This document shows positions 36,879-48,586 of a DNA stretch of 64,000 bases, in pieces. Made by a program: the position numbers and the translations under genes. Source of the stretch: Citrus sinensis (taxonomy: Eukaryota > Streptophyta > Magnoliopsida > Sapindales > Rutaceae). Location of the stretch: positions 39,017,501 to 39,081,500 of the forward strand of contig NC_068558.1 in the NCBI RefSeq assembly GCF_022201045.2, given 5' to 3'. Each line of letters starts with the position of its first letter. Within the stretch, counting starts at the first letter, position 1. The notes below the pieces were generated by a model that saw nothing but the letters and a program-made list of their open reading frames with translations, was not told the DNA's origin and made no database searches.

Positions 36879-39800
36879 TAGGGGTGGGCATTTTTTGGTT
36901 CGGTTCGGGCTCCGAACCGAACCGAACCGGAACCAATCAGTTCTTAAAAACTCAAACCGAACATGAACTGAATTGTAGAACCGAACCGAACCGAAATATT
37001 TCGGTTCGGTTCGGTTCTACAATTCAGCTCGATTTGGTTTGGTTCGGTTTGGTTCGGTTTGGTTCGGTTCGGTTCGCACATATACCTATATTTTACAGTT
37101 TTAACCAAATGTCTTACTGCATTTTATAATTTTCACTTTTCAGCTAATCTCACTACATTTTACAATTTTCACTTGCATTTTATAGAATAGTTCACAACAA
37201 GAAAAATAAAAAGTCTTGTATACTAATATTTTCCAATAGTCTTGTATACTAATATTTAAAAAAAAAAAAGAGAAACTTCCGAATTTTATCATTTGAAGTT
37301 TTGAACAGATTGTTGGATACAACATACAAGTATTGTTTGTTTTTATTTTGATTTATATAGTATTTTATTCTCTCTAGCTTGTTATCTTCTTCATTTATCA
37401 ATAATAAGAATTTATCGTTCAGTTTGCATTGTGAAGCTGAAATTAATCAAAGGCTTAATTAACATCAATTAATCACCGATGCAAGCACGCATATAGCTGG
37501 AAAACGCGCAGGGCATGGGCATGCTGCAGGTTTAGAAAAATAGCAGCCATGAGCCATATATCACTGCACGCAAATGCAAAACTAATTAACTAATCAAAGA
37601 GACGTTGAAATTAAACACTACTAAAGCAAAATAACAAAAGTACTAATACAAAATAGTCACAATAAAAAACACACCTAAATTTAAAATCTATTACAAATTA
37701 TAAGTTCATAACAAGAAAAATAAAACACAAGAAGTCTACAATACACAAGCACCAACTTCAAATACCCACATCATCCGCCACCCACATCATCTACATGAAA
37801 ACCCATACTCTAAACAAAACAAAATAAGAGAAGCCTTCAACTTCAATACATAAGCAACAATTTCATCCGCCGCCCACATCACCTACATCAAAATTCAAAC
37901 TTTCAAAGTGAGCCAAAGCAACCATAATTAAATTTAAACTAAATAAACTAAATTTAAACTAATTAAATTTAATAATTAATAAATATACATATATATCAAT
38001 TTAATTACCTAAAATGGTTTATGTTCAACTGCAATTTTCATGTTGACCTACAAAGTTGGTCGGCCGTTGTTGATTTGCGAAGTTCTATATACAAAAATTG
38101 GACAAATTGAACAAGGTTAGTAATACTAAAAAAATAAACTTAGATTAAAATTAAACAAATTATATAATGTTGATAATACTTAAAAAGTAAAATATACCTT
38201 CCGCAAGTTGATCCATAAACTCATTATCTTCAACCAATTTATTTAGGTCCGCCGTTGTATCCATGAAAAGAGAAGTCCGCAACCAATTCCTTGATATACT
38301 TGACAAGATTGGGTAATTAGCACTATTCACCCTCCACCATAATAAAATATCAAATTTAGTGCCCAAATTACTTTTTGCAATTTTTTCAGTCTTCTTCATC
38401 AAGTAAAGATCCAACTCATTTGACAACTCCGGGCTACCTTCACTAACCGCAACTGCTTTACTAAATTCGGAGAAAGGATCCTCAATCATAACATCATCAT
38501 CATCACCCAAATCCCAAAAATTCGAACCACTTCCACTTCCATTAGCTAAATTTTGGGTCCCGCTTGTGCTTCCGCTTGCACTTCCACTTGCACTCCCACT
38601 TCCACCCTGTTTGTATTGTGCATTATAAGACTCATAAAGCTTAATCAACAAATTCTTGACCATTTCCTTCATCTCAACACATTTGGCACTATCCTTGCCA
38701 TATAATTTCTCAAAGCAATGTGTTGCGAATTTCATTTTTCCCCTTGGATCAAGTACGGAAGCAACAATCAACAACTTATTTATCTTGAAACAACCATCCC
38801 AATACTTATTAAAATTTTCCTTCATTTTAATTGCCATGAAACCCAAAAGACTATCGTTACTAGCGGACAATGATCCCAAAGATTGTTCAATTTGACATAT
38901 CAAATTGTAACAAATATTTGATGTCACCTAAAAAAAATAATGTTAATAAAGCTAAAATAAACTTCATCATATTATTATATATCATAAATTAAAAACAATA
39001 TAGCTTATAAAATTAAAAACAATATAGCATCATATTATTATATATCAAATCATATTATTATATATAGCATTAAAAACAATATAGCTTATAAAATTAAAAT
39101 TAAACAATATAGCATCATATTATTATATATCAAAAATTAAAAAAAAACATTTATAAAGATTTGATGTTACCTTCAAAGATGAAGAAAACTGCAAAGTCGC
39201 ATCATGAAACGTCTTTAAAAACTTGACTATGCGTCGAGTATTTTCCCAATCACTGTACAATGGCGGCCCCTCCCTTTTCTTCTTCCCACCCTCTTTTTCA
39301 TTGAAATAAGCATCATAAAGCTTATCTTCAAGTGACATTCGATCAAATGCCGGCTTAAATTTTAATGCCGTATTCAACATGGAATATGTAGAATTCCACA
39401 TAGTGGGACAATCCAAAATCACACTTCCTCGGCAATTAATCTTCTCTTGTTGCACACGAATTTGAAATGCTTGCATTCTAGCAGTGGAAGATCTCACATA
39501 CTTCACCGCATTCCGAACACTAACTATACTCTGCTCTAATTCCTTCAACCCTTCAGTAACGATCAAATTTAATATGTGTGCACAGCAACGAACATGCAAA
39601 TAATCTCCATTCAACACTAAGCCATCATCCCTCCAAGTCTTCACTCTATTAATCAAGTACCTAAGAGCACCCTCATTTGGACTTGCATTATCAACAGTTA
39701 CAGTAAACACTCGCTTAATACCCCAGTCAATTAAACATTTTTCAAGCTGCTTACCAATGGTCTCGGATGAATGATCATTAACAGTGTTAAAACTGATAAT

Positions 39801-42269
39801 CTTCCTATGTAAGTTCCAATCTCTATCAATAAAGTGAGCGGTGATGACCATGTAGCTAGCTGTTGTAATGGAAGTCCAAATATCTGTGGTCAAAGATACT
39901 CTTTGCTTATTCCCCGCCAATAAACTCTTCAACTTAGCCTTTTCCTCTAAATACATCTCAAGAGTATCTCTACTAATGGTTCTTCGTGATGGGAGAAGAT
40001 ATCTCGGAGCTGCAATACTACAAAAATGCCTAAAACCCGGATTCTCCATAACAGAAAAAGGCAACTCATCAAGAACAATCATTTTCACAGTTGCCCGTCT
40101 ACAAGCTTCTTGACTAAATCCTCTTGCTACAACTTCATCACTACCAACATCTTGAGTTAATGTTGTTTGGCTTTTTTGCAAGTCCTTGAACTTTTGACAT
40201 CTTTCACGGTTATGAGTTCTCAAAGTGCTAGTCCCGTACCCGACCGTCCCACATTCAAATTCTTGACCATAGTAGTTGCATTTACACTTTGTATGATCAT
40301 TTGGAACTCTAGTGAAATGTTGCCACACTGTTGATCTTGGAGCCATTTTTTTCCTTGGTAGTGGTGGTTTGGATGATAATGACTTTTTTCGCTTGTTTCC
40401 ACCGGTGACAATTGTTGCCGAATCATTTTCATTATCATTAACTTCAACTTCATGCTCAAAATCATCAGCTACACAATCAAGGTTGTCTTGAACTCTTGAA
40501 TAATTAGACATCTAAAATAAATCAAATAAAAAGAAATAAGCAATCATGATTTATTTAATAATTTGATTTACTTTCAATGAAAAAATTGAAACAACAACTT
40601 TAATTTACTTCACAATTATGCTAACTAATTATAAATTTATTCTTGAATTTTCTTTTCTATGTGGCAATATTTGTTTACAATTGCATAATTATAGCATTGG
40701 CAATTCAAATTCAACTAGTTAACATGATAATAATGGAATATTTAAGTAACTTCAAGATACCAGAAAACTCAGCTAAATAACTCAATCATGCATGCAAATA
40801 AATTACTTTTCAATAATGCAATTATAAGTAATATTCTTTGTAGACTTGCAGTGACTTGAGGAGAAGAAAAAATTCGAAGTGTGGAATAAGATCTAGTTTG
40901 AAACTATAGATTTATGATTTATCTAAACTGTACAAGGACAAACTTTAATATTTGAAACGTATATAAAAAAAAGTACGATCTAGTTTTTAAAACTATACAT
41001 TTATCTAAATTCACTTAAAACTTTGAGTGCAAATTCAGTACCAATGAAACATTTTCAACACGAAAAGCAATATCCAAATCAGATGCAACAATCAGTACAA
41101 TTCAGCCCTTAGTTAGCCTTCAATATTGATCCCTAAAGTTATCATGCAACCCACATATACAAAAAGATAAACGATACGGCAAGAGAGACAGCAGAATTAG
41201 AAACATATGAAAAAAATGAAAAGTGTTTATTGTAATTTAATTTCAAACTGCCAAATGCCAATACAATTTCAGACTGCCAGCAAACAACAATTATACAATT
41301 ATACAACAACACCTTTGATTTTACATTCAAAGAAATATGATTTAAAAATGTAAATCCCACTTTAATAGATGAGCTGCCTAGAGCTCTACACGACAACGAC
41401 TAGACAAGACAACTTTAGCTAGCTAAACTAAGCTTTGTTTAGCTGGTGCAACGCGAGATAAGCTCGTTTATCAGACTGCCAATACAATTTCAGACCGCCA
41501 ATACAATTTCAGATTGCCAGTGCCAGCAACCAACACCTCCACAAATTTGACCCCACATAAGCTTCAATTCAAACACAATTTCAGACTGCCACAACATAAA
41601 TTAAAAAAAATAACCTGCAGCAGTGAAGATGAGTGATGACGCGGGCTGAGTGATGAGTGGCGGTTAGAGCAGTGAGGCCTGAAGACGAGCGGCGTGAAAC
41701 CATGAGCGTGAGCGTGAGGGATCGAGGGCTTTGACGGCGTCACCACGCTTGAAGACCGTGAGCGTAAGGGACTGAGGGCTTTGAGCCTTTGACGGTGAGC
41801 GTGAGGGACCGAGGCACCGAGCTACTGAACGTGTGAAACCGTGAGAGACTGACGGCTTTGATGGCGTCACCACGCTTGAAGAGATGCGCCACCGCTGACC
41901 ATGATGCAAGGGATCCAGGGAGAGGCCGCGAGTCACCGATCCGACGAGGGAGATAATTGGATTTTGGACTTTAGGTTTAGAAATTAGGGTTACGAAATTA
42001 GGAATTAGAAAAAGGGGATTTGTGATTTAGCTTTTTATATTTTTGATTTTGAATTTTTATTAAATTAATTTGTATATTTTTTATTTTGATTTTGGATTGA
42101 ACCGATTGGTTCTTCGGTTCGGTTTGGTTTTGAACCGAACCAAATGTAAACCAATCGATTCTTGTAATTTCAAACCATTCGATTTTTTACATTAGAACCG
42201 AACCGAACCGAATTAAGTTATTTCGGTTCGGTTCGGTTCGGAAAAAACCGAACCGTTTGCCCAGCCCTA
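36879..42269 (-). mobile_element. hAT transposon 1 (5.4 kb, defective)
   Basis: The ends are TAGGGGTGGGCA (36879) and TGCCCAGCCCTA (to 42269), imperfect inverted repeats of hAT type. Eight-base flanks GAAATACT and GAAACACT match at 7 of 8 positions. Dense GGTTCGGTTCGG/CCGAACCGAACC subterminal repeats lie inside both ends (36895-37075 and 42105-42255). The transposase gene is on the minus strand and has lost part of its C-terminal domain. 41600-41940 contains degenerate repeats of GTGAGCGTGAGGGACYGAGG. Confidence 0.92.
38160..40511 (-). pseudogene. hAT transposase with internal deletion and an extra intron
   Basis: Exon 1 (39171-40511) starts MSNYSRVQDN right after an acceptor-like TTTTAG. 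It encodes a BED zinc finger (TKCKCNYYGQEF; one expected Cys is Tyr), the TTDIWTSITTASYMVITAHF block and VTVDNASPNEG. Exon 2 (38160-38927) continues with the DUF4413 region and a Ser/Gly repeat, then FDILLWWRVNSANYPILS. Compared with the transposase at 44624-46882, about 45 residues between ILS and NWLRTSLF are missing in frame, including the SESAFSTGGR dimerisation core. A 243-bp AT-rich intron (38928-39170) is absent from the relative and is flanked by a direct repeat. The C-terminus probably ends at a further splice donor (GAAG|GTATAT near 38200). Probably non-functional. Confidence 0.85.
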
Positions 42270-42522
42270 GAAACACTCATGGTATCTAGGGGTGGGCAAA
42301 TCGGATTTCGGTTCGGATTGTTCGGGTTTCGGTTCGGGTTTCAACCCGTTCGGGTTGGAGAATTGAACCCAATCGGGTTCAAAACGCCAACCCGAACCAA
42401 ACCGAACCGAATTTAATTCGGTTCGGTTCGGTTTGGGTTGACAATTCGGATCGGATTGGGTTGATAATTCGGGTTACAATTTCGGTTCGGGTTAATTCGG
42501 GTTAGTTCGGGTTAGAATAATT

Positions 42523-44010
42523 TGTTAACATAAATATGTTAATAATATTGATTTTGATGATAACAAATTTTAAATGTATTTTGACATAAATATTGGAGCT
42601 ATTTCTTAATAAACGAAAACTCTTTTAATCATTGCCTTATTTCTTCATAAAAGATGGTTTTTCAAATTAGAAAGAAATTCTCTGCAAAAACATGTTTAAA
42701 ATTGCAATACTGGTTATAAACGGTGAACCGGTTATTTTAAACGGTTAACCGATTATAGGCAGAGAGTAACACATTTCCTAAACCTCTAACCGTTTATGGA
42801 AAACGGAAAACACAATGGATAGGGAGGTTACTGGAAATTAACGGTAAACCGTTTGCTTTTAAACGGTTAACCGATTATCACCAGAGAGCAACATTTGCCT
42901 AAGCTCTAGCCGTTTATGCTTAACGGAAACACCCAAGATGGGAAGGCTACTGGACACTAACGGTGAACCGTTTATTTTAAACGGTTAACCGATAACGTCC
43001 AGAATCGAAGGTTGTCCTCCTCTGGCATTGATTAACGAAAACTGATAAGGCTAATTTATTGTGCAGGTTACTGGAGACAAACGGCAAACCGTTTATTTTT
43101 AAACGGTCAACCGATAACACCCAGAGAAGCCACTTTATGCAAACCCTTAACCGCTAAATGAAAACGGATTAACTGATGTTCATTGTGCAGGTTACTGGAG
43201 ACAAACGGCTAACCGATTATTTCAAACGGTTAACCGATAATATCCAGAAACGTTACTTCATGCAAGTCCTTAACCGTTTAGCGTAAAACGGTTAACCAAT
43301 GTTCATCTTGCAAGTCTCTGGAAGTTAACGGCGAAAGGGCAATCCTAAACGGCAAACCGTTTATTTGAAATCTGGCTCAACGGTAACTTTGACCAGCCTA
43401 AACGGTTAACCGTTAATGGCTAACGGCGAACCGTTTTCTGTCCGACAGTTTGTAACGGCTAGATTTTCAGCTCCAAATATAAATAAGCTCATTCAAATTC
43501 AAAGAAGATTGATCACAACACAACCATTTGAGCTAATATTCGAGAATACAATCTTCATAGAGCTTAGAACACATTCTTGCTTCATCTACTCACATATCAA
43601 ACATCATTGTGTAATCTTATATATTGTGAGAGGCAAAACAATTTGTAATCTTTTACTTTGAGTGATTGTAAGTGTTGGGATACACTTGGGTTAAGAGATT
43701 GGGGATAATCTCTTGTTGTAAAGGTCCATTGACACCTTGGAAGTCAAGTGTAAGCATTTGAAGCCTTGGAGGCTTGCTTAGTGGAATCCTCAAGCCCGGA
43801 AAGCTTGGAGGCGTGGACGTAGGCGAGGTTGGCCGAACCACGTAAAAATCTCGTGTTTGAATCTCTCTTCCCTTATCTTTTTATATTGTGATCATCTTAA
43901 TTGTTATTGCTTTGAATTTGAGTTATATTTGCATTAAGATTTTCTTTAATATTGAATAATTTTTAGAATCCCAATTCACCCCCCCTCTTGGGTTGCATAC
44001 TTGTATTTCA
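42523..44010 (+). mobile_element. Solo Copia LTR inside hAT 2
   Basis: A 1488-bp LTR starts TGTTAACATAAATATG and ends CTTGTATTTCA, with perfect 5-bp flanks TAATT (42518-42522 and 44011-44015). Its right 400 bp closely match the Copia LTRs at 9982 and 15394 (AAGCCCGG, GGAGGCGTGGACGTAGGCG, CACCCCCCCTCTTGGGTTGC). It has a TATA-like AATATAAATAAGC at 43475. No interior or partner LTR follows, so it is the product of LTR-LTR recombination. Confidence 0.93.
42740..43430. repeat. AAACGGTTAACCG palindrome array in the solo LTR
   Basis: At least five exact AAACGGTTAACCG copies, plus variants such as AACGGTGAACCG and AAACGGTCAACCG, occur about every 110-130 bp, each with a CCAGAGA-like partner block. 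The array occupies U3, upstream of the TATA-like box. Confidence 0.85.
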
Positions 44011-44623
44011 TAATTCGGGTTAGTTCGGGTTAGTTCGGATTGAAACAATTTAATCTAAAAATTCTAAGTTTCTAACCACTTAAAATCTAAAAATTTAAAT
44101 TCCAAACATTCTTAACAACAAATATCCAGTACAATCAAACTACAAAAATTACAAATCTAAAAATTAAAATGGCAAATGGCAACCATGATTAAACATCTTC
44201 ATTCTCCACATGACAAATAAGGCTAATAATCCATCTCTAAGACTAACACCATCAATATTCAACACAACATCTCCAAATTAGCAATAATTAACCACCACCA
44301 TAGAAAAATATCGAGCAACAACGGATAGAAAATGAAGCAAATCAGTCCATGCTGCAAAAAAATTAAAAAACTTAATTAAAATTTAGTTGAATAACTCAAT
44401 ATGCCTTAACAATTCTCAATATTACTAGTAGCATATTTGTATTATGACTATGCCTTAATTGTAAATGATTATTAAGTTTGATCTAAATCGATAACAAACT
44501 TACTGTTGCAGCAAAAATCTTCATATTAGAACACTTGGATGTTCTGCTTATGTCGATTTACGAAGCTCTACATAAAATAAAAAGATTTGAAGTAAATAAC
44601 TCTTTAACTTAAAGTAAACAAAT

Positions 44624-46882
44624 CTAAAAAATAAATAAATAATCATTAATATTTATACCTTCTGTAAGAGCATCCATGAACTCATTTTCCTCCACCAACA
44701 CCTGAAGGTTTGTCGTTGAATCAACAAAAAGTGAAGTTCGCAACCAATTTTGTGTCAGTATCAATGCTTCCACCATATCAGGAGTCATAGAACTCCTATA
44801 TTCATCTAAAATACGACCTCCTGTGCTAAAGGCGGACTCAGATGCAACTGTAGATACCGGAATGGCAAGTACATCTCTAGCTATTTGCGATAAAATTGGG
44901 TATTTCGAACTATTAGCTTTCCACCATAATAAAATATCAAATGGAGCCCCCAATGCATTAGACACTTGATATTCAACCGACTCCATCAAGTAAAGATCTA
45001 GCTCATTTGAAAATTCTATGTGATCTCTAGTAACGGCAACCATCTCAGTATATTTGGAAAAAGGGTCCTCAAATACCTCATCGTCTTCATCCATAAAAGT
45101 CAGCCCACTATTAGCACTAATACCCGCACTTTCACTCGGAAATGCACTCACACTTTCACTCGGAAATGCACTCGCACTCGCACTAGCACTAGCACTTGGT
45201 TTAAAGTGTTGAGCACTATATGCTTCAAAAAGCTTGTTTAACACATCCTTCACCACATTTTTCATTTCAGCACATTTTGCACTATCTTTACCATATAAAG
45301 TCTCAAAGCAAAGTGTTGGAAAATTCATTTTCCCCCGTGGATCTAATATAGAAGCAACGATCAATGACTTGTTTATCTTCGAAGACCCCTCCCAATACTC
45401 TTCAAATTTTTCCTTCATGCTACTTGCTATCATACTAATGTGTGGGTCAAGGCTGTCCGCCATTGTATTCAAAGCTTTTTCAACTTTGCATATCTCGTTG
45501 TAGCACGTACTAGATGTCACCCTCAGTGAAGAAGAAAATGACAATGTGGCCTCATAAAAAATCCTCAAAAACTTGACCATCCGACGAGCATTATCCCAAT
45601 CATAACTTCCTGGTGGTCCGATTTTTTTTTTCCCACCTTCTTCTTCATGAAAATAAGCATCATAAAGCTTATCCTCATATGCCATTCGATCAAATGCCGA
45701 TCTAAACTTCAATGCCGTTGTTAACATGGTATATGTGGAATTCCACCTAGTTGGACAATCTAAAACCACACTTCCTCTAGAAGGCTGACCATTCTTCCCC
45801 AAGATCTTTTCTTGCTCTACACGAATTTGAAATGCTTTCAATCTCGCAGTAGATGATCTTACATACTTCACAGCATTATGGATACTAATAATACTGTTAT
45901 CTAGTTTTTTCAACCCCTCATTAACAATAAGATTCATGATATGTGCGCAGCAACGTACATGGATAAAGTCACCATTCAACACCAATGCACCATCTCTCCA
46001 AGTCTTCAATTTATTCGTCAAATAGGTAATGGCAACTTTATTTGCACTTGCATTATCCACGGTGACTGTGAACACCCTCTCTATACCCCAATCAAGCAAA
46101 CATTTCTCGAGCTGCTTACCAATTGTCTCCCCTTTATGATCAGAAATTGTGTTAAAACTGATGATCCTCCTGCGTAACTGCCAATCTTGATCAATAAAGT
46201 GTGCTGTTATTACCATATAACTGACCGTTGTGATGGAAGTCCAAATATCCGTAGTAAGAGACACTCTTTGCTTCTTATCACATAATAAACTCTTCAATGA
46301 AGCCTTTTCTGATAGAAATATGTCAAGGATATCCTTGGTAATAGTTCTACGAGATGGAACCATAAACCTAGGACATGCAACACTGCAAAAATGTCTAAAT
46401 CCAGAATTCTCCACATGCGAAAATGGCAATTCATCAAGAATAATCATTTTAGCAGTCGCTCTTCTAATAACCTCCTGATTAAACCCCCTAACCACAACCT
46501 GACCAACCTCTTCATTACCGACACCAATAGTTTCTTGACTTAAAGCTGTTTGATTTTGTAAATAACTTTCATATTCTAAACACCTTTTCAAGTGGTTCGA
46601 CAAACTACTAGTCCCATCAGTAGATTTACATGAATATTCTTGGCCACAGTAGTTGCACTTACACCGATTATAATCTTCCGGCAATTTAGTGAAATCTTGC
46701 CATACCTTTGATCTTGGAGCCATCACTTTTCTTGGTTGAGGCGGTTTTGATGATGTCTTCGATGACCTCTTCCTCTTTGATTCGGATTGGGCTCCCGTAG
46801 CCATTGGTGATATATCACTAACTTCATTAGATTCAGTGGATTGGATGCTTTCATGAATTCTTGAGCCACCACTATCAGACAT
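44624..46882 (-). CDS. hAT-Ac superfamily transposase (ZBED/RICESLEEPER-like), intact frame
   Basis: It catalyses cut-and-paste movement of its element. A single 752-aa frame contains, in order: a basic KRKRSSK nuclear-signal-like stretch (residues 36-42); a BED zinc finger (58-105) with CKCNYCG and HLKRC ligands; the RNase-H-like core with TTDIWTSITTVSYMVITAHF and VTVDNASAN; the DUF4413 region; a Ser/Ala-rich linker; and a complete hAT dimerisation domain (FDILLWWKANSSKYPIL, SESAFSTGGRILDEYRSS, LTQNWLRTSLF). The frame opens 18 codons further upstream (46936). ATG 46882 is preferred because it follows an acceptor-like TGATTCAG and aligns with the start of the hAT 1 protein. The last residues after ALTEG follow a donor-like GAAG|GTATAA, so a short further exon is possible. 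No stop or frameshift is present. Confidence 0.9.
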   Translation of the reverse strand: MSDSGGSRIHESIQSTESNEVSDISPMATGAQSESKRKRSSKTSSKPPQPRKVMAPRSKVWQDFTKLPEDYNRCKCNYCGQEYSCKSTDGTSSLSNHLKRCLEYESYLQNQTALSQETIGVGNEEVGQVVVRGFNQEVIRRATAKMIILDELPFSHVENSGFRHFCSVACPRFMVPSRRTITKDILDIFLSEKASLKSLLCDKKQRVSLTTDIWTSITTVSYMVITAHFIDQDWQLRRRIISFNTISDHKGETIGKQLEKCLLDWGIERVFTVTVDNASANKVAITYLTNKLKTWRDGALVLNGDFIHVRCCAHIMNLIVNEGLKKLDNSIISIHNAVKYVRSSTARLKAFQIRVEQEKILGKNGQPSRGSVVLDCPTRWNSTYTMLTTALKFRSAFDRMAYEDKLYDAYFHEEEGGKKKIGPPGSYDWDNARRMVKFLRIFYEATLSFSSSLRVTSSTCYNEICKVEKALNTMADSLDPHISMIASSMKEKFEEYWEGSSKINKSLIVASILDPRGKMNFPTLCFETLYGKDSAKCAEMKNVVKDVLNKLFEAYSAQHFKPSASASASASAFPSESVSAFPSESAGISANSGLTFMDEDDEVFEDPFSKYTEMVAVTRDHIEFSNELDLYLMESVEYQVSNALGAPFDILLWWKANSSKYPILSQIARDVLAIPVSTVASESAFSTGGRILDEYRSSMTPDMVEALILTQNWLRTSLFVDSTTNLQVLVEENEFMDALTEGININDYLFIF

Positions 46883-47540
46883 CTGAATCATAAATCCATA
46901 ACATGATCGCATTAGGTTGTCATTACAAAACCTCAAAATTTCATAATGTTATAACTTATAATATCCTAAATTGAACAAATATCACAATTTAATTAATTGA
47001 ACAACACTTAAGTTAAATACAAACAATAATAATAACTACATATCAACAATTCAGCATATTACCATTTTCTAAATTAAAAAAAAAGCAAAAATTAATCAAT
47101 TAATTAACAATCTCCAATTTAATTAATAACTTCAATTTAATTAATAACCATCTCCACCCTCCAATTGTTCAATTATCAATAAACTCACTCCAATTTAATT
47201 AATAACAATCTCCATTTATTCAATTATCAATCAACAACAACAAACCCACTTCAAATAATTGAATAATTATCAATCAATTAATTAAAAATTTACAATTTAA
47301 TTAATATCAATAGGCTGTTAAAAACTTAAAATTTGAATCGGGTTGTTGCCATCAGCTGCGTGCAAGTCAGCAAGTTATAGCGTCGCCGTCGGTAAGGTAA
47401 GACAAACCTTGATCTCGGAGGTCGAAGTAGCTACAACGTCGGCAGATCGAGGCTTGTTGGGCTGAGTGGGACGCGAGCTGAACGGCGAACGCACAGCGCA
47501 GTTGCGGGCAAGGCGTGCTGGCTGACGTGAGTGGGCTGCG

Positions 47541-47830
47541 GTGAACGGAGATGCTGGCTGCTGCTGTGAGTGTTCTTGTCGTGGGAGGGAGTAAGACGGT
47601 GAATGGGGCTGCTGGCCGCTGCTACTGGCTGCTGCTGCTGCTGCTGGTGGTGGTAGCTGGTGGTGGCTGGTGGTGGCTGGTGGTTGCTGCTGGTGGCTGC
47701 TGCGAGCTGCTGCTGCTGGCTGAGCTACTGCTGCTGGCGGCTGCGAGCTGCTGTTGTTGGTGTCTGTTGGAGCTGAACGGGGCTACTGTGGCTGCTGCTA
47801 AGGGGCTGCTGTGACTACTGCAGAAGTCGT
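47541..47830. repeat. GCT/GGT low-complexity tract in hAT 2
   Basis: The stretch is dominated by CTG, GCT and GGT triplets (for example CTGCTGCTGCTGCTGGTGG at 47630). It is open in several frames because of composition alone and is not read as a gene. Confidence 0.85.
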
Positions 47831-48158
47831 CGGCCACAGTTCACAGAAAATTAGAAGAGGAAGCAAGGAGGGGAGGCCGAGAGGGAGAGCTTTTTGTTTA
47901 GGGTTAGGGATTTTTTAGTTTAATTAATGTTTATAACTATATATATTTTTAATTTAAAAGTTAAATGTTAAAAAAATAACTTCAACCCGAACGGGTTGAA
48001 AATTCGGTTCGGGTTCAACCCGAACCAAAATGTAACCCGAACGGATTGAAACTTTGAACCCGTTCGGATTTCACGGGTTAATCCGAACCGAACCAAACCC
48101 GAAATAAATTTCGGGTTCGGTTCGGTTCGGGTTAACCCGAACCGAACGCCCACCCCTA

Positions 48159-48586
48159 ATGGTATCATTACGTGGCCAATTAATAAAAATGCCTTTTCAT
48201 AAATGGCTTTGATGGCATTCTCACGTAAAACATCCTAACTTGCCTACATAGATATTTATGTCATAAATATTCTAGAGCGTGGACACTTTTGTAATTATAT
48301 TACTATCTTTTCTATTTTTTATTTTTAAATTTTATGTCATCTCAACATAAAAGAAATTATATTGAAAAGTGAAAACCTCAGTGTCTCAAACTCCTTTCTG
48401 CTTTCAGGTTTCCTAAAATTGCCAATGGATTATAATTAAAAAAAGAAAATGTATCAATTACCAATTTAGAAGACCATGAGCCATGATTAAATTTTTATTT
48501 TTAGCACACAAAAATACAGAAAATGAAAGCGGAACGTCAATATTTCTTATGAAGAGTATGTGGTATCAATTTATTTCATTGAGCTT
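48159..48586. other. Intergenic stretch between hAT 2 and the LINE
   Basis: AT-rich, with no recognised gene. It holds the hAT 2 right target duplication and, at 48571-48586, the left target duplication of the LINE. Confidence 0.6.

Larger units (their letters stand above)
42287..48158 (-). mobile_element. hAT transposon 2 (5.9 kb including a solo LTR), possibly autonomous
   Basis: It starts TAGGGGTGGGCA (42287) and ends GCCCACCCCTA (48158), flanked by perfect 8-bp target duplications ATGGTATC (42279-42286 and 48159-48166). Subterminal TTCGGGTT/AACCCGAA repeats lie at 42300-42515, 44010-44042 and 47985-48148. It encodes an uninterrupted transposase. A Copia solo LTR (42523-44010) sits within its left subterminal region. 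It lies 9 bp from hAT 1's target duplication and in the same orientation. Confidence 0.95.

Noticed and set aside
47551..47837. Open readings on both strands over the CTG/GGT tract
   Set aside because: Triplet composition alone explains the lack of stops. The region lies in the subterminal part of hAT 2.
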